A stretch of DNA of 64,000 nucleotides from Coffea arabica (lineage: Eukaryota > Streptophyta > Magnoliopsida > Gentianales > Rubiaceae). Positions 11,558 to 24,961 of the stretch are shown here, in pieces. The notes beneath the pieces were generated by a model that was not told where the DNA came from, ran no database searches, and saw only the letters and a program-made list of their open reading frames with translations. Position 1 is the first letter of the stretch. Each line of letters begins with the position of its first letter. The stretch covers positions 9,052,001-9,116,000 of the forward strand of contig NC_092329.1 of the NCBI RefSeq assembly GCF_036785885.1, in the 5' to 3' direction. A program made the translations under genes and the position numbers.

Positions 11558-11850
11558 CTGCAGTATGCACAAAATCAAACTTTTTGACTAATTTCTCGCT
11601 GCTAGAAAAATTTCAAGTGTCCTAAACTATTCGCAATAAAAAAAATTTAAAAAAAAAATTTTAGCTCGAGAGAATAAACAAACAAACCTGTACGGAGAAA
11701 GAAAAACAAGAAAAGATGGAAGGAAAAAAAGGGCTAGAGATGGACTTTTTGAAGCGATAAACGGAGAAAGGACTTACTAGCTCTCAAGAGTGGAGGAAGG
11801 AGAAAGAGAGAGAGAGAGAGAGAAAGAGAGAGAAGGGAGGGTGAATCTGG
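11558..11850 (-). promoter_or_regulatory. MADS 5' leader with probable leader intron
   Basis: On the minus strand a donor-like CAG/GTTTGTTTG sits at 11688/11687 and an acceptor TACTGCAG at about 11558, 30 bases upstream of the ATG. This suggests a leader intron of about 130 bp. The presumed untranslated exon upstream carries a CT-rich microsatellite (11801-11833 on the plus strand as GA), a common feature of plant 5' leaders. Confidence 0.5.
11801..11833. repeat. (GA)n microsatellite
   Basis: Mostly pure AG/GA dinucleotides with two AAAG interruptions. It lies in the presumed 5' leader of the MADS gene and is CT-rich on the transcribed strand. Confidence 0.9.
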
Positions 11851-12069
11851 TGGTGGGTTGGTGTTTCTGTATGTGTAGTGTTGATGGAGACAAAAGGATT
11901 GATTGGCGTTTTGGTCAGTTTCCTCGAATCACATCATCGGCTATAAAAGGAAAGTTGCGTACTATAAAAATGCAAAGCAACCAAGAAATGAGGGCACAGT
12001 TGTATTTAGAGACAGCTTTCAATACTAGGGTGGGGCGAAACCGCTAAAGAGAAACCACTCCTCGTATAA

Positions 12070-12075
12070 CACGTG
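12070..12075. promoter_or_regulatory. G-box CACGTG
   Basis: ACACGTGG is a palindromic G-box/ABRE-type core about 540 bp upstream of the MADS start codon. It is a plausible bZIP or bHLH site, but placement alone does not prove use. A CCAAT motif follows at about 12078. Confidence 0.4.
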
Positions 12076-12789
12076 GACCAATGACAGAGCGTGTGGGGAT
12101 ATTTTATTGCTTTTAGTGAGGGAGCGGGTGGGGAAAAGTGCCGCCACCCTTGTGGATGACTGACGCGTGCGTATTTTATTTAAACTCGGTTTACTTCCCA
12201 TTTTTGAAATGTTGCTTCATATCCAGTGTTCAATGACCACTAATTAATCCTACGTAAATTTCATCCAACCTATTATTTATACATACAATTTAACAATTAG
12301 TACATTTTTTTATTTATACACTTTTTCTAATTAATTTTAACTTTTCAAAAATCTAACATTTGAACTATATTTTAACTAGTGCCACTCGTTAGACATATCC
12401 TTTTTAATATTATGGTTGGACGATTTTGCCTCTTGGTTGATTAACTTATTAAGTATGATTAACTTTCTTCATCTGTTGATGAATTTAATATTAGTTTATG
12501 CATGTACGATGGGATAAACAATAGTTTAGAATATGGTTTAGTGTGTACTACACACCTATCAAAAATATTAGGGAAAAAAAGGGCACGACGTATTCTAGTA
12601 CAGTTGACATCCATCCTAGTATTTCCTCTTCCTGTATTCAAGCATTTCTTATTACAGATATAATAATTTCAGAAATTATTGTTTTTAGGATCCTAAATGA
12701 AACTTTCTTTAATACTTTGAGCTGTTAGCTATGTTGCCGGAAATAACCAAAAAAACAACAATAGGTATATCTAGGTAACATGGCTGGTT
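12076..12789. other. Presumed distal MADS promoter, no gene
   Basis: AT-rich upstream sequence with no credible exon on either strand. Frames here are short and lack family motifs. Confidence 0.4.
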
Positions 12790-13235
12790 TCAACTATGCT
12801 GCATATGAGTCAAGTCACTCGTGAGTCGATCGTGAGCGGCTTAAGTTAAAACTCAACTCAAATTCGATCAATGCCGAACTTGAGTCGAGTTCAAGCTAAC
12901 CGAGTCAAGTTTTAGCTTGAATTCAAACTCAAAAGTACTCAACTAATTAGCTCGCGAGTCTGCTCGATTTTATATATATTTTATTCTTTATTTTAATAGT
13001 GAATTGCATATATATTCCTAATATTTATTATGTGTTAAAAATTACTATTTTATTTATTTTTTAAGCTCGAACACAAGTTCGATTTGATTCGAATTTGAGG
13101 TAAAATTTGAGCTCGAACATTACATTAAGAATTCATCGAGTTCGAATTCAAGTCTGAGTTTGATAAAATTAAGTTGAGACTCAACTCGATTAGTCCAAAA
13201 CTCAATTCGATTCGGTTCGTTTGCAACTCTGGTTC
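12790..13235. mobile_element. Probable MITE rich in TCGA/GAGT motifs
   Basis: Both ends carry repeated ACTCAACTC, GAGTCGAG and TTCGAAT-type words in opposing orientation. The left side has GAGTCAAGTCACTCGTGAGT; the right end, reverse-complemented, reads GCAAACGAACCGAATCG. The middle (12970-13060) is AT-rich. This is the layout of a common plant MITE type with long, degenerate inverted ends. I could not define exact ends or a target duplication. Confidence 0.45.
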
Positions 13236-13526
13236 CAAAAATGTTCTCCCAAACATTAAAGAGTGCAACAATTCGATTGCGCATCATTATTCAAATCTTA
13301 AGGATATGATCCAAGTTGGTTGATTTTTTCTTTACTTTTCTTTTTTGTTTTTAGGATTTGTGAATGCTTCTAGTTATTCTCCTAAAAATTCTTTGAATTT
13401 AGCATTATATTGAAAAAGAAAAGAAGTTTGAGCTTAATTTCTTTGGATAAGTAAAGTAGGTCAAATTGTTTTGGTATTTGATGTTGAATACATTTTTGTC
13501 TCATACTACCATATATTTCATTTTAC

Positions 13527-13822
13527 TCAATTAGAATTAATTGACAGTGTATACATTATCAGCGTTAGATGAATGATAACTATGCAAAATTTGAATTTGA
13601 AATTCATTTTTTGTACATGTGTCATGGATCCAACGGTGATAGTGTATACACTATCATTGTATATAAGATTTATTCAATTAGAATTAATCTTTCAGATACT
13701 GACAGTATATACATTGTCAGCGTTGGATGAATGACAACTATGCAAAATTTAAATTTGAAATTCAATTTGTACACATGTATCATAGATCCAACAGTGATAA
13801 TATATGCACTGTCATTGTATAT
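13527..13822. repeat. Tandem duplication of a 147-bp palindromic unit
   Basis: TCAATTAGAATTAAT starts both copies (13527 and 13674). Each continues with GACAGTRTATACATTRTCAG, ATGAATGAYAACTATGCAAA and then GATCCAACRGTGATA, about 85-90% alike by eye. Within each unit the two ends are inverted (a GTATACA core on both sides), so the unit is itself a MITE-like hairpin. Confidence 0.75.
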
Positions 13823-13849
13823 TACTATAATTTATATGTATCTTCTATT

Positions 13850-14270
13850 CATAATTGAAATATAAATATCAAAATATACATATTAATATATATATTAATT
13901 TACATATTATAAAATATTTGAAATAAATATATTTATAAATTTATATAAATATATAAATATATTATTTATATAAATATATATAATTAAATGTATTTATATA
14001 TTTAAATAAATAAATATAAATATATTTATAAATATATGTAAATATATTTATTTTTATATATTTATATTTTGTATTAATATTTATATATAAATATATATTT
14101 ATTAAACAAAAAATATTTTTTGTATATAATATTTATATATATAAATATTTTTGTATATTAATTTTTGTATTAATATTTATATATGTATTTATATATTTAT
14201 TAAACAAAATATATTTTTTTGTATATAATATTTATATATAAATATATATACTAATATATTTTTTGTATAT
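13850..14270. repeat. AT-rich low-complexity block
   Basis: Almost entirely A and T, built from TATATTTATATAAATATA variants on both strands. It can fold on itself. No coding content. Confidence 0.85.
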
Positions 14271-14279
14271 TTGGAGTTG

Positions 14280-14395
14280 TTTTTAAAATATTTGTTTGGA
14301 TATGGTGTTTTTGAAGTTGTTTTTGTAAAATTTTTACTGTAGCATTGTAGATGAAAAATAAGTTTTTGAAAAACTCTCAAATCCAAACGGAGCCT
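14280..14395. mobile_element. hAT-like MITE end
   Basis: Contains TGTTTGGATATGGTGTTTTT near the left and TCAAATCCAAACGGAGCC at the right. TTTGGAT/ATCCAAA is an inverted pair typical of the ends of short hAT-like MITEs. The AT-rich block to its left may be part of the same insertion. Confidence 0.4.
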
Positions 14396-14399
14396 ATTT

Positions 14400-16352
14400 T
14401 AAGGATATGATCCCAAGCTTATTAACCAGTCTTCCTTAGGGTTGAAAGGCTTATAATTGTGGCTATTCTGCTAAAAAGTCTTTGAATATGATACCAATCA
14501 CTATTATTTTAAATTACACAGTTGAAAGAAATGGTGTTCGAACTTAATTTCCTCGGATACTTAAAGAAGCTCAAACTGTTTTGGTATTTGATGTTGGACA
14601 CATTCAGTTTTGACGACATAAAATTGGATACATGTCAAATATTTCTACGTGGATACATAATTTCAAGATGCAATTTTTTTTTGGCACAAAAGTTCAGTTG
14701 GACTACGTTTAGCTATTGTTTAATTTGTACAGATTGGTGTTGTTCGAAATAAATTGCCCGTACTTCCTATTTTTTTTTACTTCGCGTGTCTCTAGTGATC
14801 ATCCTACTTGCCCAAAAGTAAACAACTTTGTCTTTGCATAATTGCTGCTTTTTACTAGCAACCGACCATCATAAGGCTTTTTATCTCTAATTTCGATTAC
14901 TTCTTCTTTTTTTTTCAACTACTTGCTCAAAAGTAAATATGCAGTTTTAACCATTGTATTTTTTGGATTGACCAAATTTAAATAAGGCTTTTTTATCCTC
15001 TTGAAAATGCAAAAGAAAATTTAAAAAAAAAATACTGCAAGAGCCATTAATCTCTAGGCAGGATAAATACTCTATTGATTCTTGATTATTTCATACACAG
15101 CAATCCAACTATTCTTGCGTTGAGACAAACAAAGGATTGAATAAAAAGAGGAAAGTGGATACAAAGATAAGTATCAAATCAACTTCATTTGCCTAATAAA
15201 CAAAGATGAATAAAGTGAATGGTAAATCAAGAAATTAAAAAGTATTAGTACTTCTTGTTTCACGATTATTTTTCTCTTGGTCCCTTTCTTCAAGTAAAAT
15301 AAGCAAAAATGAGGTCCTTCTCTTTCCTTCGAGCAATAACACGTAAAAAGTACGATACCTGTAATGATAACGACAGATAGAAAATAGTTATATCCAACTT
15401 ATCAGATTGTATTATTTATATTTTTGAAATGGTATCCTAAGTTAAGGACCTTGTTTTACTAATTTATCCTTGTTTTCATGGGATAAGCGTAGACCACAGA
15501 TTGTGGCTGGCACTCTCAAATTGATCCATACATGTTTGGAAGAAATTTTAAAAAAAAAAATACTAATTGTTCTTCTGACGATGTACAATTATCGAAGGCA
15601 CCCCAATTTCGTACAATGGAAAGGGAAGGGTAAAAGCAAATGGACCTCGATGCTAGTGGTGCTTTGACCCAGTCCCCTAGCTGCCTGGCAGGCCGTCGGC
15701 GAGTGTGCAATACGCGAAGTGGGAGACCGCGTGGGTAATCGTCCACTTGCGAAAAGTATAGTCCAAACGGTACAAGGTGGCTAATGGCTTCTATTTTTCG
15801 GGGTTTTAAGGTTACCAATTTGGGAATATATAATACGATAGTACCAAGCCTGCAGCTGCAAGTCCGATTTTTCAAGCCATCCCAAAGTGCCTTTCTCTCT
15901 CTTTCCTTCTTTGGATTTCACTCTCTCTCCTGCATGAAGATCCATTGTACGTGGAAATGCAAACTCTTAAGTCTTTTAGAGTCACAACAACCATTTGAGA
16001 GATGAAAAATGATGTATTGGTAATTTTCCTTAACTCAATTATAGGCACTTAATTTTTGCTGCTTAAAGGTAAAGAGAAATTTGCAGTGGACTTATCTACT
16101 CAATTATAGTTGAAGGAATAAAGTGTTAGATATTATAAAGGGTTTTTTGTTTTTAATTGGTGTCCAATTCGTTAATATATCTCATTTATACCAAAATTAC
16201 TGTGGAGCTTACGCCCTTACATTGATTCTTATATTTAAGCACTTTCCCTGCAAGGAAAAATAGGTTATGCTTTCTTACTAATAGTAGATAGAAGGAAAGT
16301 CATGAGTTTTACCTTTTTAAGAATTAGTAAGTGATTATCATGTAAACTATTA
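14400..16352. other. Intergenic, no gene supported
   Basis: A 119-codon frame on the minus strand (15516-15875) is the longest here. It has no recognisable domain, initiator context or splice structure, so I do not call it. The segment 15660-15780 is unusually GC-rich for this area. Confidence 0.45.
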
Positions 16353-16717
16353 CTCCCTCTGACCAATTTTGATAGTCTTGATTTTTTTTCACATAAATTA
16401 AGAAAAATTAATTGACTTTTATTGAGAAAGTGAATCTATCTTACTGTTTTTCTAATATATCTTTATGTTAATATTAAGAGTATGACCAAACACTATACCT
16501 TCACATTGATTTCAACAACAATTTTGATGAAAAATTGTACTATTCAAGATCAATTATTGAATAAGGTAGGTTATATTTACTGATATTAAACTACATTAAA
16601 TAAGGGCATTTTAGTGAAATTAAAAGTTAACTATATTTTTCAATTAGAAAGTGGATTATAATTAGGGACGGATAAAAAAGAAAAACAAAACTGTCAAAGT
16701 ACGTAGAACGGAGGGAG
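16353..16717. mobile_element. Stowaway-like MITE (Tc1/mariner type)
   Basis: Begins CTCCCTCTGACCA and ends GAACGGAGGGAG, the classic Stowaway terminal inverted repeats. It is flanked by TA on both sides (16351-16352 and 16718-16719). Its 365-bp AT-rich interior has no transposase frame. Confidence 0.9.
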
Positions 16718-19700
16718 TATCATTTCATTGTCCTTGAAAAGATTTAAGTATAGAAATTCTTTAATAAAAAAGTAAAGGTTACAAGTGGTACAAATTTTCA
16801 TTATGGTTGAGGACGCATGAAGTGAGCAAGGTAAGTTATCAACAAGTAAGCTATTTATGCAAACGAATATTAAGAAAAAAGGCAGCATGTGTAAAAAAGA
16901 ACATAAGAATTAATGCTAGTATATTTAGGTTATGAAAATTTGCTTTCCAAGCATTTAAGATTCAAGTATATATTGATAACCATTAGACGTCTCTCAGACA
17001 AGTCCCTTTAAACAATTAACATTTGTTAATCCTCCTAATTAGCATCCGTACCAATTAGACAAATCATTCGTTGGATTACTAGAAGAGAGACCTAAGAAAG
17101 TAATTCACGTCTCAAACATGTGCTAACAATAAAACCACAAATCCTGTTAGGTCAAGTTTTTCCTTTCAAGTATATGTAAATGATTGAAATACTAGCTGTC
17201 TCATACAACTAATTGACAAATTACCTACCACGCAAGTAAAATAATCTGCAATTAATAAACAAACATATGAACAAATCGGATGTCCTAGATATCTTAATTA
17301 ATACCGAAATAGCTGTCAAGGAATTTGGACATCATACAAGAGGCATCATCGATCGCAGAAGGGGTGAGTATGCAATTAATGAGCAAACGTCATGAGCATC
17401 ATCTTAGCTTTTCAAGTCAGGCACCCAAAATTTGTGCTGGAATTGCACACAAATTCACGAAGAAAGCACAATGTTACGTATTTAATTCCTTTGCTCATCA
17501 CTTTCAATCAAAGGGTACGTATATTATGTCATGATTGGCGAAAGAGCAAGAAATAATTTACCATCGCCTTTTCTCTTTCTCTTTGTGTGCGATGATAAAA
17601 TAATTTCATGCTCTCCTAAAATTCAATCTCACCTAAGGAGTCTTTTGTCGAAAGATGAGAATTATGCCTTGCTAATGCCATGAGTCTAGTGAAAATTTTC
17701 AAAGTGGAGATACGTAATTTTCAAAAGTAAAACTTTAGAGTTTAATTTTAACAATAATGCATGGTACACAAGAAGTAAGCTGAAATATTCATTTCAACGC
17801 CACGAAATTTGGTTGGCATACAATACAATTTTTATTTAGCAGTCAAATCAACTTTAGCCAATCAAGAATAGGTTCAGCACGCCTTTGTCGAATTTAACCT
17901 CTGGCAAACAGCAAGAGACCATTCATGACCGATGTACATCGTTTCAAGGATTTTGGGAAATCAAAATGATTTGATCTAAAATATACTAGTACAACGTCAT
18001 CAAGGGTTTATTATAAAATGGCCAAAGTCTTTTAAGGGACATGAATTTTGGTGCCGAAAACATTCAAGTGACTCGTACTTTTTTGAGTCTTTTTTTGAGT
18101 CTCAGTATATTTGATGTAACGAACTTTGTCTTCCATGGAATACCCCGCTTATATATAAGATTTTGGTGGCTAATAACCTCATTAATACTTAAAGTGAATG
18201 AATTCATGGGTTTTCAATGAAGATTGTTTGCCAACAGAATTTCCTTACATCTGAATATATTAAAAGTCATTTAATTTATGTACAAAATTTTAACTGAGAG
18301 GCATCTTACTTGTCTATGTCACTAACACACACACATACTCACACATATGCACGTACTCTCTCTCTCACACACGTGCATACTAACAATTTATTGATATATA
18401 TTTTGGCCATATATCATACAACTAGGTTATTTTTTGTTGCGACTCGCAAGCAAAAGTACATACTATTTTACGCACCACAAAATCTTTATTATTTTTTTCT
18501 ATTAGGGAGAGGTAAGATCTAAAAAGTGGGGAGGAAGAAGAGGAATTTGAATCCACAGCATCTACGTTTTAAATCCTTAATCTTAACCACTAAATTAAAG
18601 CTTTCTTGGTACACAAATTATCTGTTTGTTATCTCTTTCTTGCACAAACATCAAACCCATAGAGAAAGATAAAGGAATAAAAAACGGTTTTCGAAATAAA
18701 GGAACGGATTGGAAAGAAGTATACCAATAGTTTAGAATGAATTTGATTAGGTATTGTACGGTAATATAGTTAAATAATCGCTGAATTTCTTGACTACAGA
18801 GATGTGTTTTATTTTTTAAGCTAAGACAAAGACAGATCACCGATCGATAGCTTCAACCCCAGAACATGCCTTCCTCAGATTGAATCCAGAACTGCCGCTG
18901 CTATATGCTCTGTGTACTTTCCTGTTTAGATGTATCTAATCCGTGAGGTGGAATTGGACCCTTTTCTGATGGCTTCTTGGGCAACATATATAGTGTTCCC
19001 TTTGGAGTTAAGCGAACTAGGCAATTCATATAGGTCAATAACATGGTGATGTGATGTTACTTAAATTAATTTTGAACAGGGTGCCTGATCACCTTTCCGA
19101 AGAATGAATTAATTATATGAGCTGCAAATCCTGTGTTGGAGGTCATTGATACTTCGTACATTTATTTCAAATATTTGCTTTCTATAATTACTTACACAAG
19201 AGGGAAAATTTTGTGAGGATCCAATTTGTATGTCTGGACAAGAAAGTTGAGCACTTACCCAAAATTATATATCTTAGTGGAAGTAAATAGTAGTTTTTCT
19301 TGTTCTTTTTTCTCCTTTGGTGACAGAAGGGAGTAAGAAAACATGTTATTAAGGGCAATAACTAGCACCAATTTGGCTTGATCTTGCCTCTTTTCAAACA
19401 AACTTGCAAGTATATCTTGGAAACAGTGCTTGTTTGGATTTAGAGGTTATATTTGCAATCATTATATCATCTTGAACATGAAAGCTGGTTCACAGTCAAT
19501 TTAAACAATTGCTTTTGTACAATATTAGTTATTTTTATATTCAAGTTTGCTAATTGCTTTTGTTTTACTACTTTGTATCAAGTCCTTTTTGTTTTATACA
19601 TGTTTTTGGAAAGAAAACAGAAAAAGCAAAATCAACAATTCTACAAATGTGTGATTATCATAAAGCGGAATCTTTAACTAAGCAGCCGGTGTTATCTCTT

Positions 19701-20564
19701 TCTGCCTAACAGTTTTCTTTATTTAGTTTGACAGGCTTGCTTTTGTCCACTCTTTAGGTAAGCTACTTTAGTGCATAGTAATTTACCAAAAGAATTCAGA
19801 AAGCCACTAACATATTGGGTAACCATTATTATTACTTTAATGGTACCTACACCGATTGATATTAACAAGTCAATTAAATATTGAAAAGCAGATAGCTGTA
19901 TTTGCATAAGCATCAAAGCTTCTGTGCCAATTTAAGTACCTAAACCTACAATTGGAGCATCACTTCTGTGTGGAATTAAGATAATACCATGCCCCTTTGG
20001 TCATGGGATGATGATCAAAGATGGTACAGATTAGATTCGGTAATCTCCATTTTACTTAAATAAAACATATTTTCCCACTACTTTTCACATAAAGACAGTC
20101 TAGTCCATTGTTGTTTGTGGCAATCCCCATATGAACACTTGTCAATTTTGAACAAACGTGGAACTGCATGCACATTTGCCTTTGTATTACATATATGGTT
20201 ATGTACTCATTCAAACACCCCCCGCCCCGGGCCAAAAACACACACACACATATATAGACATACAAAACCACAAACTACTGCTACTTTTGGAACTTGAAAA
20301 TACTAAGACACCATAAATAAACATGTGGGTCTTCTTGTTTTGGGTTTTAAACTCTGAAACAGTAATAGTAAGGAACACGAATATTTTTTTTATCTATTAG
20401 TAATATATACATATATATATATAATTTCTAATTTTCATAGTATTGTTGTGTTTTTTTATATATTTAACTTTTAAAAAATCAAAATTTATGGAATTTAGAT
20501 TCAGGGTTTCCATTTTGCTTTTTGGGCGAACATAAAACGCCCTATCAACTCTCTTGTATTTTAA
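16718..20564. other. Intergenic, no gene supported
   Basis: AT-rich with short frames only. Contains a (CA)n-like stretch with ACACACAC at 18326-18372 and a SINE-like remnant at 18505-18600. No tRNA or credible exon was seen. Confidence 0.45.
18505..18600 (-). mobile_element. SINE-like remnant, minus strand
   Basis: Reverse complement reads TTTAGTGGTTAAGATTAAGG (A-box-like TAGTGGTTAAG), then after 30 bases GTGGATTCAAATTCC (B-box-like). This order and spacing fits a tRNA-derived SINE head. No poly(A) tail or target duplication was established. Confidence 0.4.
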
Positions 20565-20605
20565 AACTAGGGGGAAGCCCGCGGTAAGCGCGGGAGTTTT
20601 AACCT
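20565..20605. mobile_element. Helitron-like hairpin motif
   Basis: AAGCCCGCGGTAAGCGCGGG forms a GC-rich hairpin (CCCGCG...CGCGGG) inside AT-rich DNA, preceded by ACTAGGGGG. Such hairpins occur near Helitron ends in plants. No RepHel frame or terminal CTRR was matched, so the assignment is weak. Confidence 0.25.
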
Positions 20606-23600
20606 ATATATGTGATAAAATATTTATTCAAATAAATTTATAAAAAAGATAGTAAAATTAGAACTACATCGTAATTGATTTAATTGAATCAGTGAAGTAC
20701 ATGAAATTATAAGGATAAATAATTAGTATGGGTATGGTCCTATACCATCATTCTAATATATGTTGCTTGGTAAAAACATTTTAGGTTTAGGTATCAGGAT
20801 AAAATATTTTCTTTCTATTTCTTCCTTGCTGCACATAATGCCAGCTTTGGTGGCCAATTGACAGCTACTCTTCCTTGAACCACCACTGCTGGCGAATGCA
20901 AGATAGAATCACAATTAATTGCTACCTTGGAGCTCCTACAATTATTGTATTTAGCCTCAAGATTTCCAAACTTTTCCAATCTAAGATAGATTTGAATTCA
21001 AACTACAAACTTCATCATCTTCTTTGGTTCTGGGTATCTTTTGCTGCCAAAACCACCCATAAATCTCATTATCACCGACTGCTGTTTCTAGATGGAAATT
21101 TTGCTAATATTTAGGTTTTTAAAGAACTTCCTTGTAGGTTTATTAAACCATAAAAAGTAGCAGAATTTGGTTTTGGGAGGAGAAGATGAGTGAGGAGTAA
21201 GAAGGTGTGTTTTTACACAAGAATGGTGAGGGAGAGAGAGGAGAATGTGTGGTGAAAATGCAAAGTGGTGGAGGTAGAAGTACGGGAAGAGATCAGATTT
21301 GAAGGAGAGAAAATTCCTATTTATTTTTGGATTTTTATATTTCATTTAGGAGTCAGATTTAATAATCAACCAAAACCTCCCAATATAGTCGGGAACTGAG
21401 AGTGACTAGATTTTTAGATTTCATTCCAATTTTTTAATACCCATACCTCTTTAACAAGCAACAAATATGGTGGTGATTCCAATTCTTGATTCCCAAACCC
21501 TTGTACCAAGCGGCTCCTAAGTAAATTGGCCAAATCAACAAACTTATAAAGGAAAACAAATTTATAAGTAAAAGAAATAGGATAATCACACCATACCACA
21601 ACAACAATAGCAAAAACATCATTACCTTTGTTACTATACCATTATAACATAATCATAGCCATATCCAATCAACAATTAACATGTATTAACTATAAGATCA
21701 GATTTAGATCCTACCTTGGTCATGAAATAGCAGTCAATAGATAATCTTTAGTCGCAGTTTAATCACTTGTAGCCATGAACATCAAATTTTGGTAATATAG
21801 TTAGAAAATGTAAGAAGGTTCCCATGGATATTCATATGTATGTATCATGTATTCCATAACGAAATTTCCATATTCAGACAATAGCTAATGAGAAAATATT
21901 GCAGTAGAAAACTCACAACTTTTAGTGTATCAGCTAAACATCCAAAACTCTAGAAAGAGAGAAAGTAAATGAGCATACCTGTCTAAACACCCACAACAAA
22001 AGATTGAGCACAAGCACTTGAAAAAACATTCGTCAGTATTAAAAGCCTTCATTATTGTCAAGTTGAAGAGCTCGTAACAGATTGGAAATGAACCAATGCA
22101 AAACCAATCATGTTCATTATTAAGTGCTTCCTGAACCAATCATCTTTAACATTAAGACCCTCTATTATTGTAGGTATAAAAGCTAACCAACAATTATAAA
22201 TGAAGATGAAGAACATTGCAATTATATTTGTAAGTGGTTTAAACACCACTTAAAAGCTTGATAATCACGTGGAATATAAGCCAATTGCAAATGGGAGGGC
22301 ACAATAGTCAAATCCAAGTCAACTATACACTATAATGTTGTACATTTGATTTAATCACTTGCATTTGATTTTTTCCCTACCTAAATTATTCCCAAAGATG
22401 GCAGATGAAAAATTTTTCAACAGTCACCTACAAACTCCTTTATATATATATATATGGGACATTGCTCCTAATTAAGATTCAATCAACCCAAGCCTTGAGA
22501 ACTCTTTGCATTTATAGGTATAATAAATAATAACTGAGCCAGGAAAATACATGCTAAACATGGCACTTTTATATTTTTATATTTTTCATTTTATTTTATT
22601 GTTTCTTTTGAGGGTCTGATGCAATTAAGAAACCACAAGCAATGGCTGACGGTGGTCTACATCCATTTCATTCGCGCGATGCGAGGGCCGATAAAAATGC
22701 TACATTTGATGCACGTCATCTGCACATCAGCTGAGCTCAATACGATGCATAGGAATGAGGACAAGCGTATTTTAGGCATATAGATGCAACAATTATCCTA
22801 AAACAGGGACAATGCACTTCTTTGACGATACATATATAGCAGGAGAGACTACTTCTAATTTATCATATTTGATGCTTTTCTTTTGATTGTGCAACTTCAG
22901 CCAATCACATATGGACTAGTAGTTGTATTTCAAGTATCAGTCAATTGTAATTAATGGTTAGTAATTGTAAAAATGTCATCTTCTTGTACTAAATATCAAT
23001 TCTAATAATGGCGGAAGAAAAAGAACACGTCACAAACACGAAACAAAAGTACTTTTATGATATTTTATCTTATTTGCATCGCAACATATTCTTTTATAAA
23101 GATTTTACAGCTGGAGCGACGAGCGAGCATTTTCACAATAGTTGACAATATGATTATTCTGACAAAAAATGAGGGTAGCACATAAAGTAAAAGCATATAT
23201 GCATATAATATTTTGCTTTTTTCGACGCATTATCGATTATTCATTTTATTTCACATTTAACTCTTTAGTCCTCTTTATTAAACATCTAAAATCCTAGTAA
23301 AACAAATTGTTATCTACTCAAAGATCTCAAGTTATTGACCATTTGAACAAGAAGCAACAAAGACAAGAGGACGCAAAAGTACAAAATTTGCTGGAGAAAT
23401 CAAGAGCTCAAGAATTGTATGCAAAAAGAAAACACAAAAGTGGCTATTAGTTCAAAAGGCACATAAAACAAGCTTAAGAAGCAAATAAACCATCAAATAT
23501 GTAGTAGTGTGTGCTTAAGGCCTGGTTGACACTTGACAGATACTAAAAGAAAAAGGTGGAGACTGAAGCCATATTGTGGACGACATGACACTCTTACCAA

Positions 23601-24040
23601 GAAAGCAAATCCTCCTTCTACAAAAAGATAGAAGGTCTTATGTTTCTTTTGCAGGTATTTTAATCTTTTTAGCAATCACTAACTACAAGAAAAGTTATTA
23701 TCTACATGATAATGACTCAGTAAAGAATGCCCACCACTAATTAGATCCTTAAAAAATAAGAACATTATTGTGGGAATTCACTTTCTTCTTGGCTTGTGTG
23801 CTCATATCATTTAGCTGATGATTGACACTTGTCCATCCTCATTAGTTGGAGGCAAGAAAGATGCACTACTTTAATCCCTTATCTCTTGATTTTCGCTGTG
23901 CTTAGACATCGAACAACTCTTATTGGTGGGTTCAATGTATTCAGGTATCTTATTGGTCCAAGAAACTTACTTCACGTGGGTTTGAACCAACACAATCAGA
24001 TCTCAGAGGGTATACAGTGCTATAGGTTCCTAAACTCTAG

Positions 24041-24043
<3 letters not shown>
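20606..24043. other. Intergenic, no gene supported
   Basis: No credible exon on either strand. A purine-rich block at 21180-21260 and short TA runs (22441-22455) are the only distinctive features. Confidence 0.45.

Positions 24044-24093
<50 letters not shown>
24044..24093. repeat. (TA)n microsatellite
   Basis: 25 perfect AT dinucleotides. It gives rise to spurious YIYI reading frames on both strands. Confidence 0.95.
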
Positions 24094-24097
<4 letters not shown>

Positions 24098-24793
24098 ACA
24101 TGTTTATTGGTGCCATACCACCATGATAGGCGTGTGGAACAAAGTGCTAATTCCTGGTTATAAAATTCCTGCTGTAGAGTTCACGTTGTCATGACTAATG
24201 GCGCATTACAAGAATCACATTATGAAATGAATATGTTTATGACAGGATTTGAACTATAAACAAAAAGTGATTATGAACAAAAAGAAATTATTTACAAAAA
24301 TGTGCGCCCTTGAATAAAATTGATCAAAAAAATTTTTGAAACTAACATTTAAGTGTTAAAATTAAATTTATAAGTCAACAAATCAGGTATATATGTTTGA
24401 GAATCAATGAGCACTGGGTTGAAATATCTCATTGCATATATTTTACAATTCCATAAAAAAAAAACATATCGTACTGTGTTTTCCTTGAAAGATATAAAAT
24501 ATATTAAGAAAACTTTGTCTATTTTATTTTATTTTTTATATTTTTCATTCTAGCTTGTTAACATGTACTATTATTCTCTGTAATTCTAGAGTAAGTGCGT
24601 TATAATATCAAACAAGAAATCAACATATAATAGGACCATTCAAGCGAAAATAAAAATTTGTTCCATGTGGTACAAAAATAACAACACATATAAGAAATGA
24701 TGTCATCTGGTAAATAATAAAAAATTATTGTATGATTAAAATAATAATTCTAGGTATTTCATCTATTTTAGTATGTCTATATGTGAGAGAACA

Positions 24794-24796
<3 letters not shown>

Positions 24797-24862
<66 letters not shown>
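24797..24862. repeat. (AT)n microsatellite, longest in window
   Basis: 66 bases of uninterrupted AT, followed by ATGCGCATG. A second run (24938-24961) lies 76 bases further on. Confidence 0.95.
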
Positions 24863-24866
<4 letters not shown>

Positions 24867-24937
24867 ATGTGTACTATGTATGACAGAAATCATGTGGGTG
24901 CAAGCTTTTATGAGATTAAATATGAACAATAAATAGA

Positions 24938-24961
24938 TTATATATATATATATATATATAT
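24938..24961. repeat. (TA)n microsatellite
   Basis: Twelve TA dinucleotides, separate from the longer run at 24797-24862. Confidence 0.9.

Noticed and set aside
11316..11625. Plus-strand frames of 91 and 84 codons over the MADS exon
   Set aside because: They are antisense shadows of the MADS domain coded on the minus strand and have no domain of their own.
15516..15875. 119-codon minus-strand frame
   Set aside because: Longest random-looking frame of the 12-27 kb region, but with no recognisable domain, low-quality start context and no related exons.
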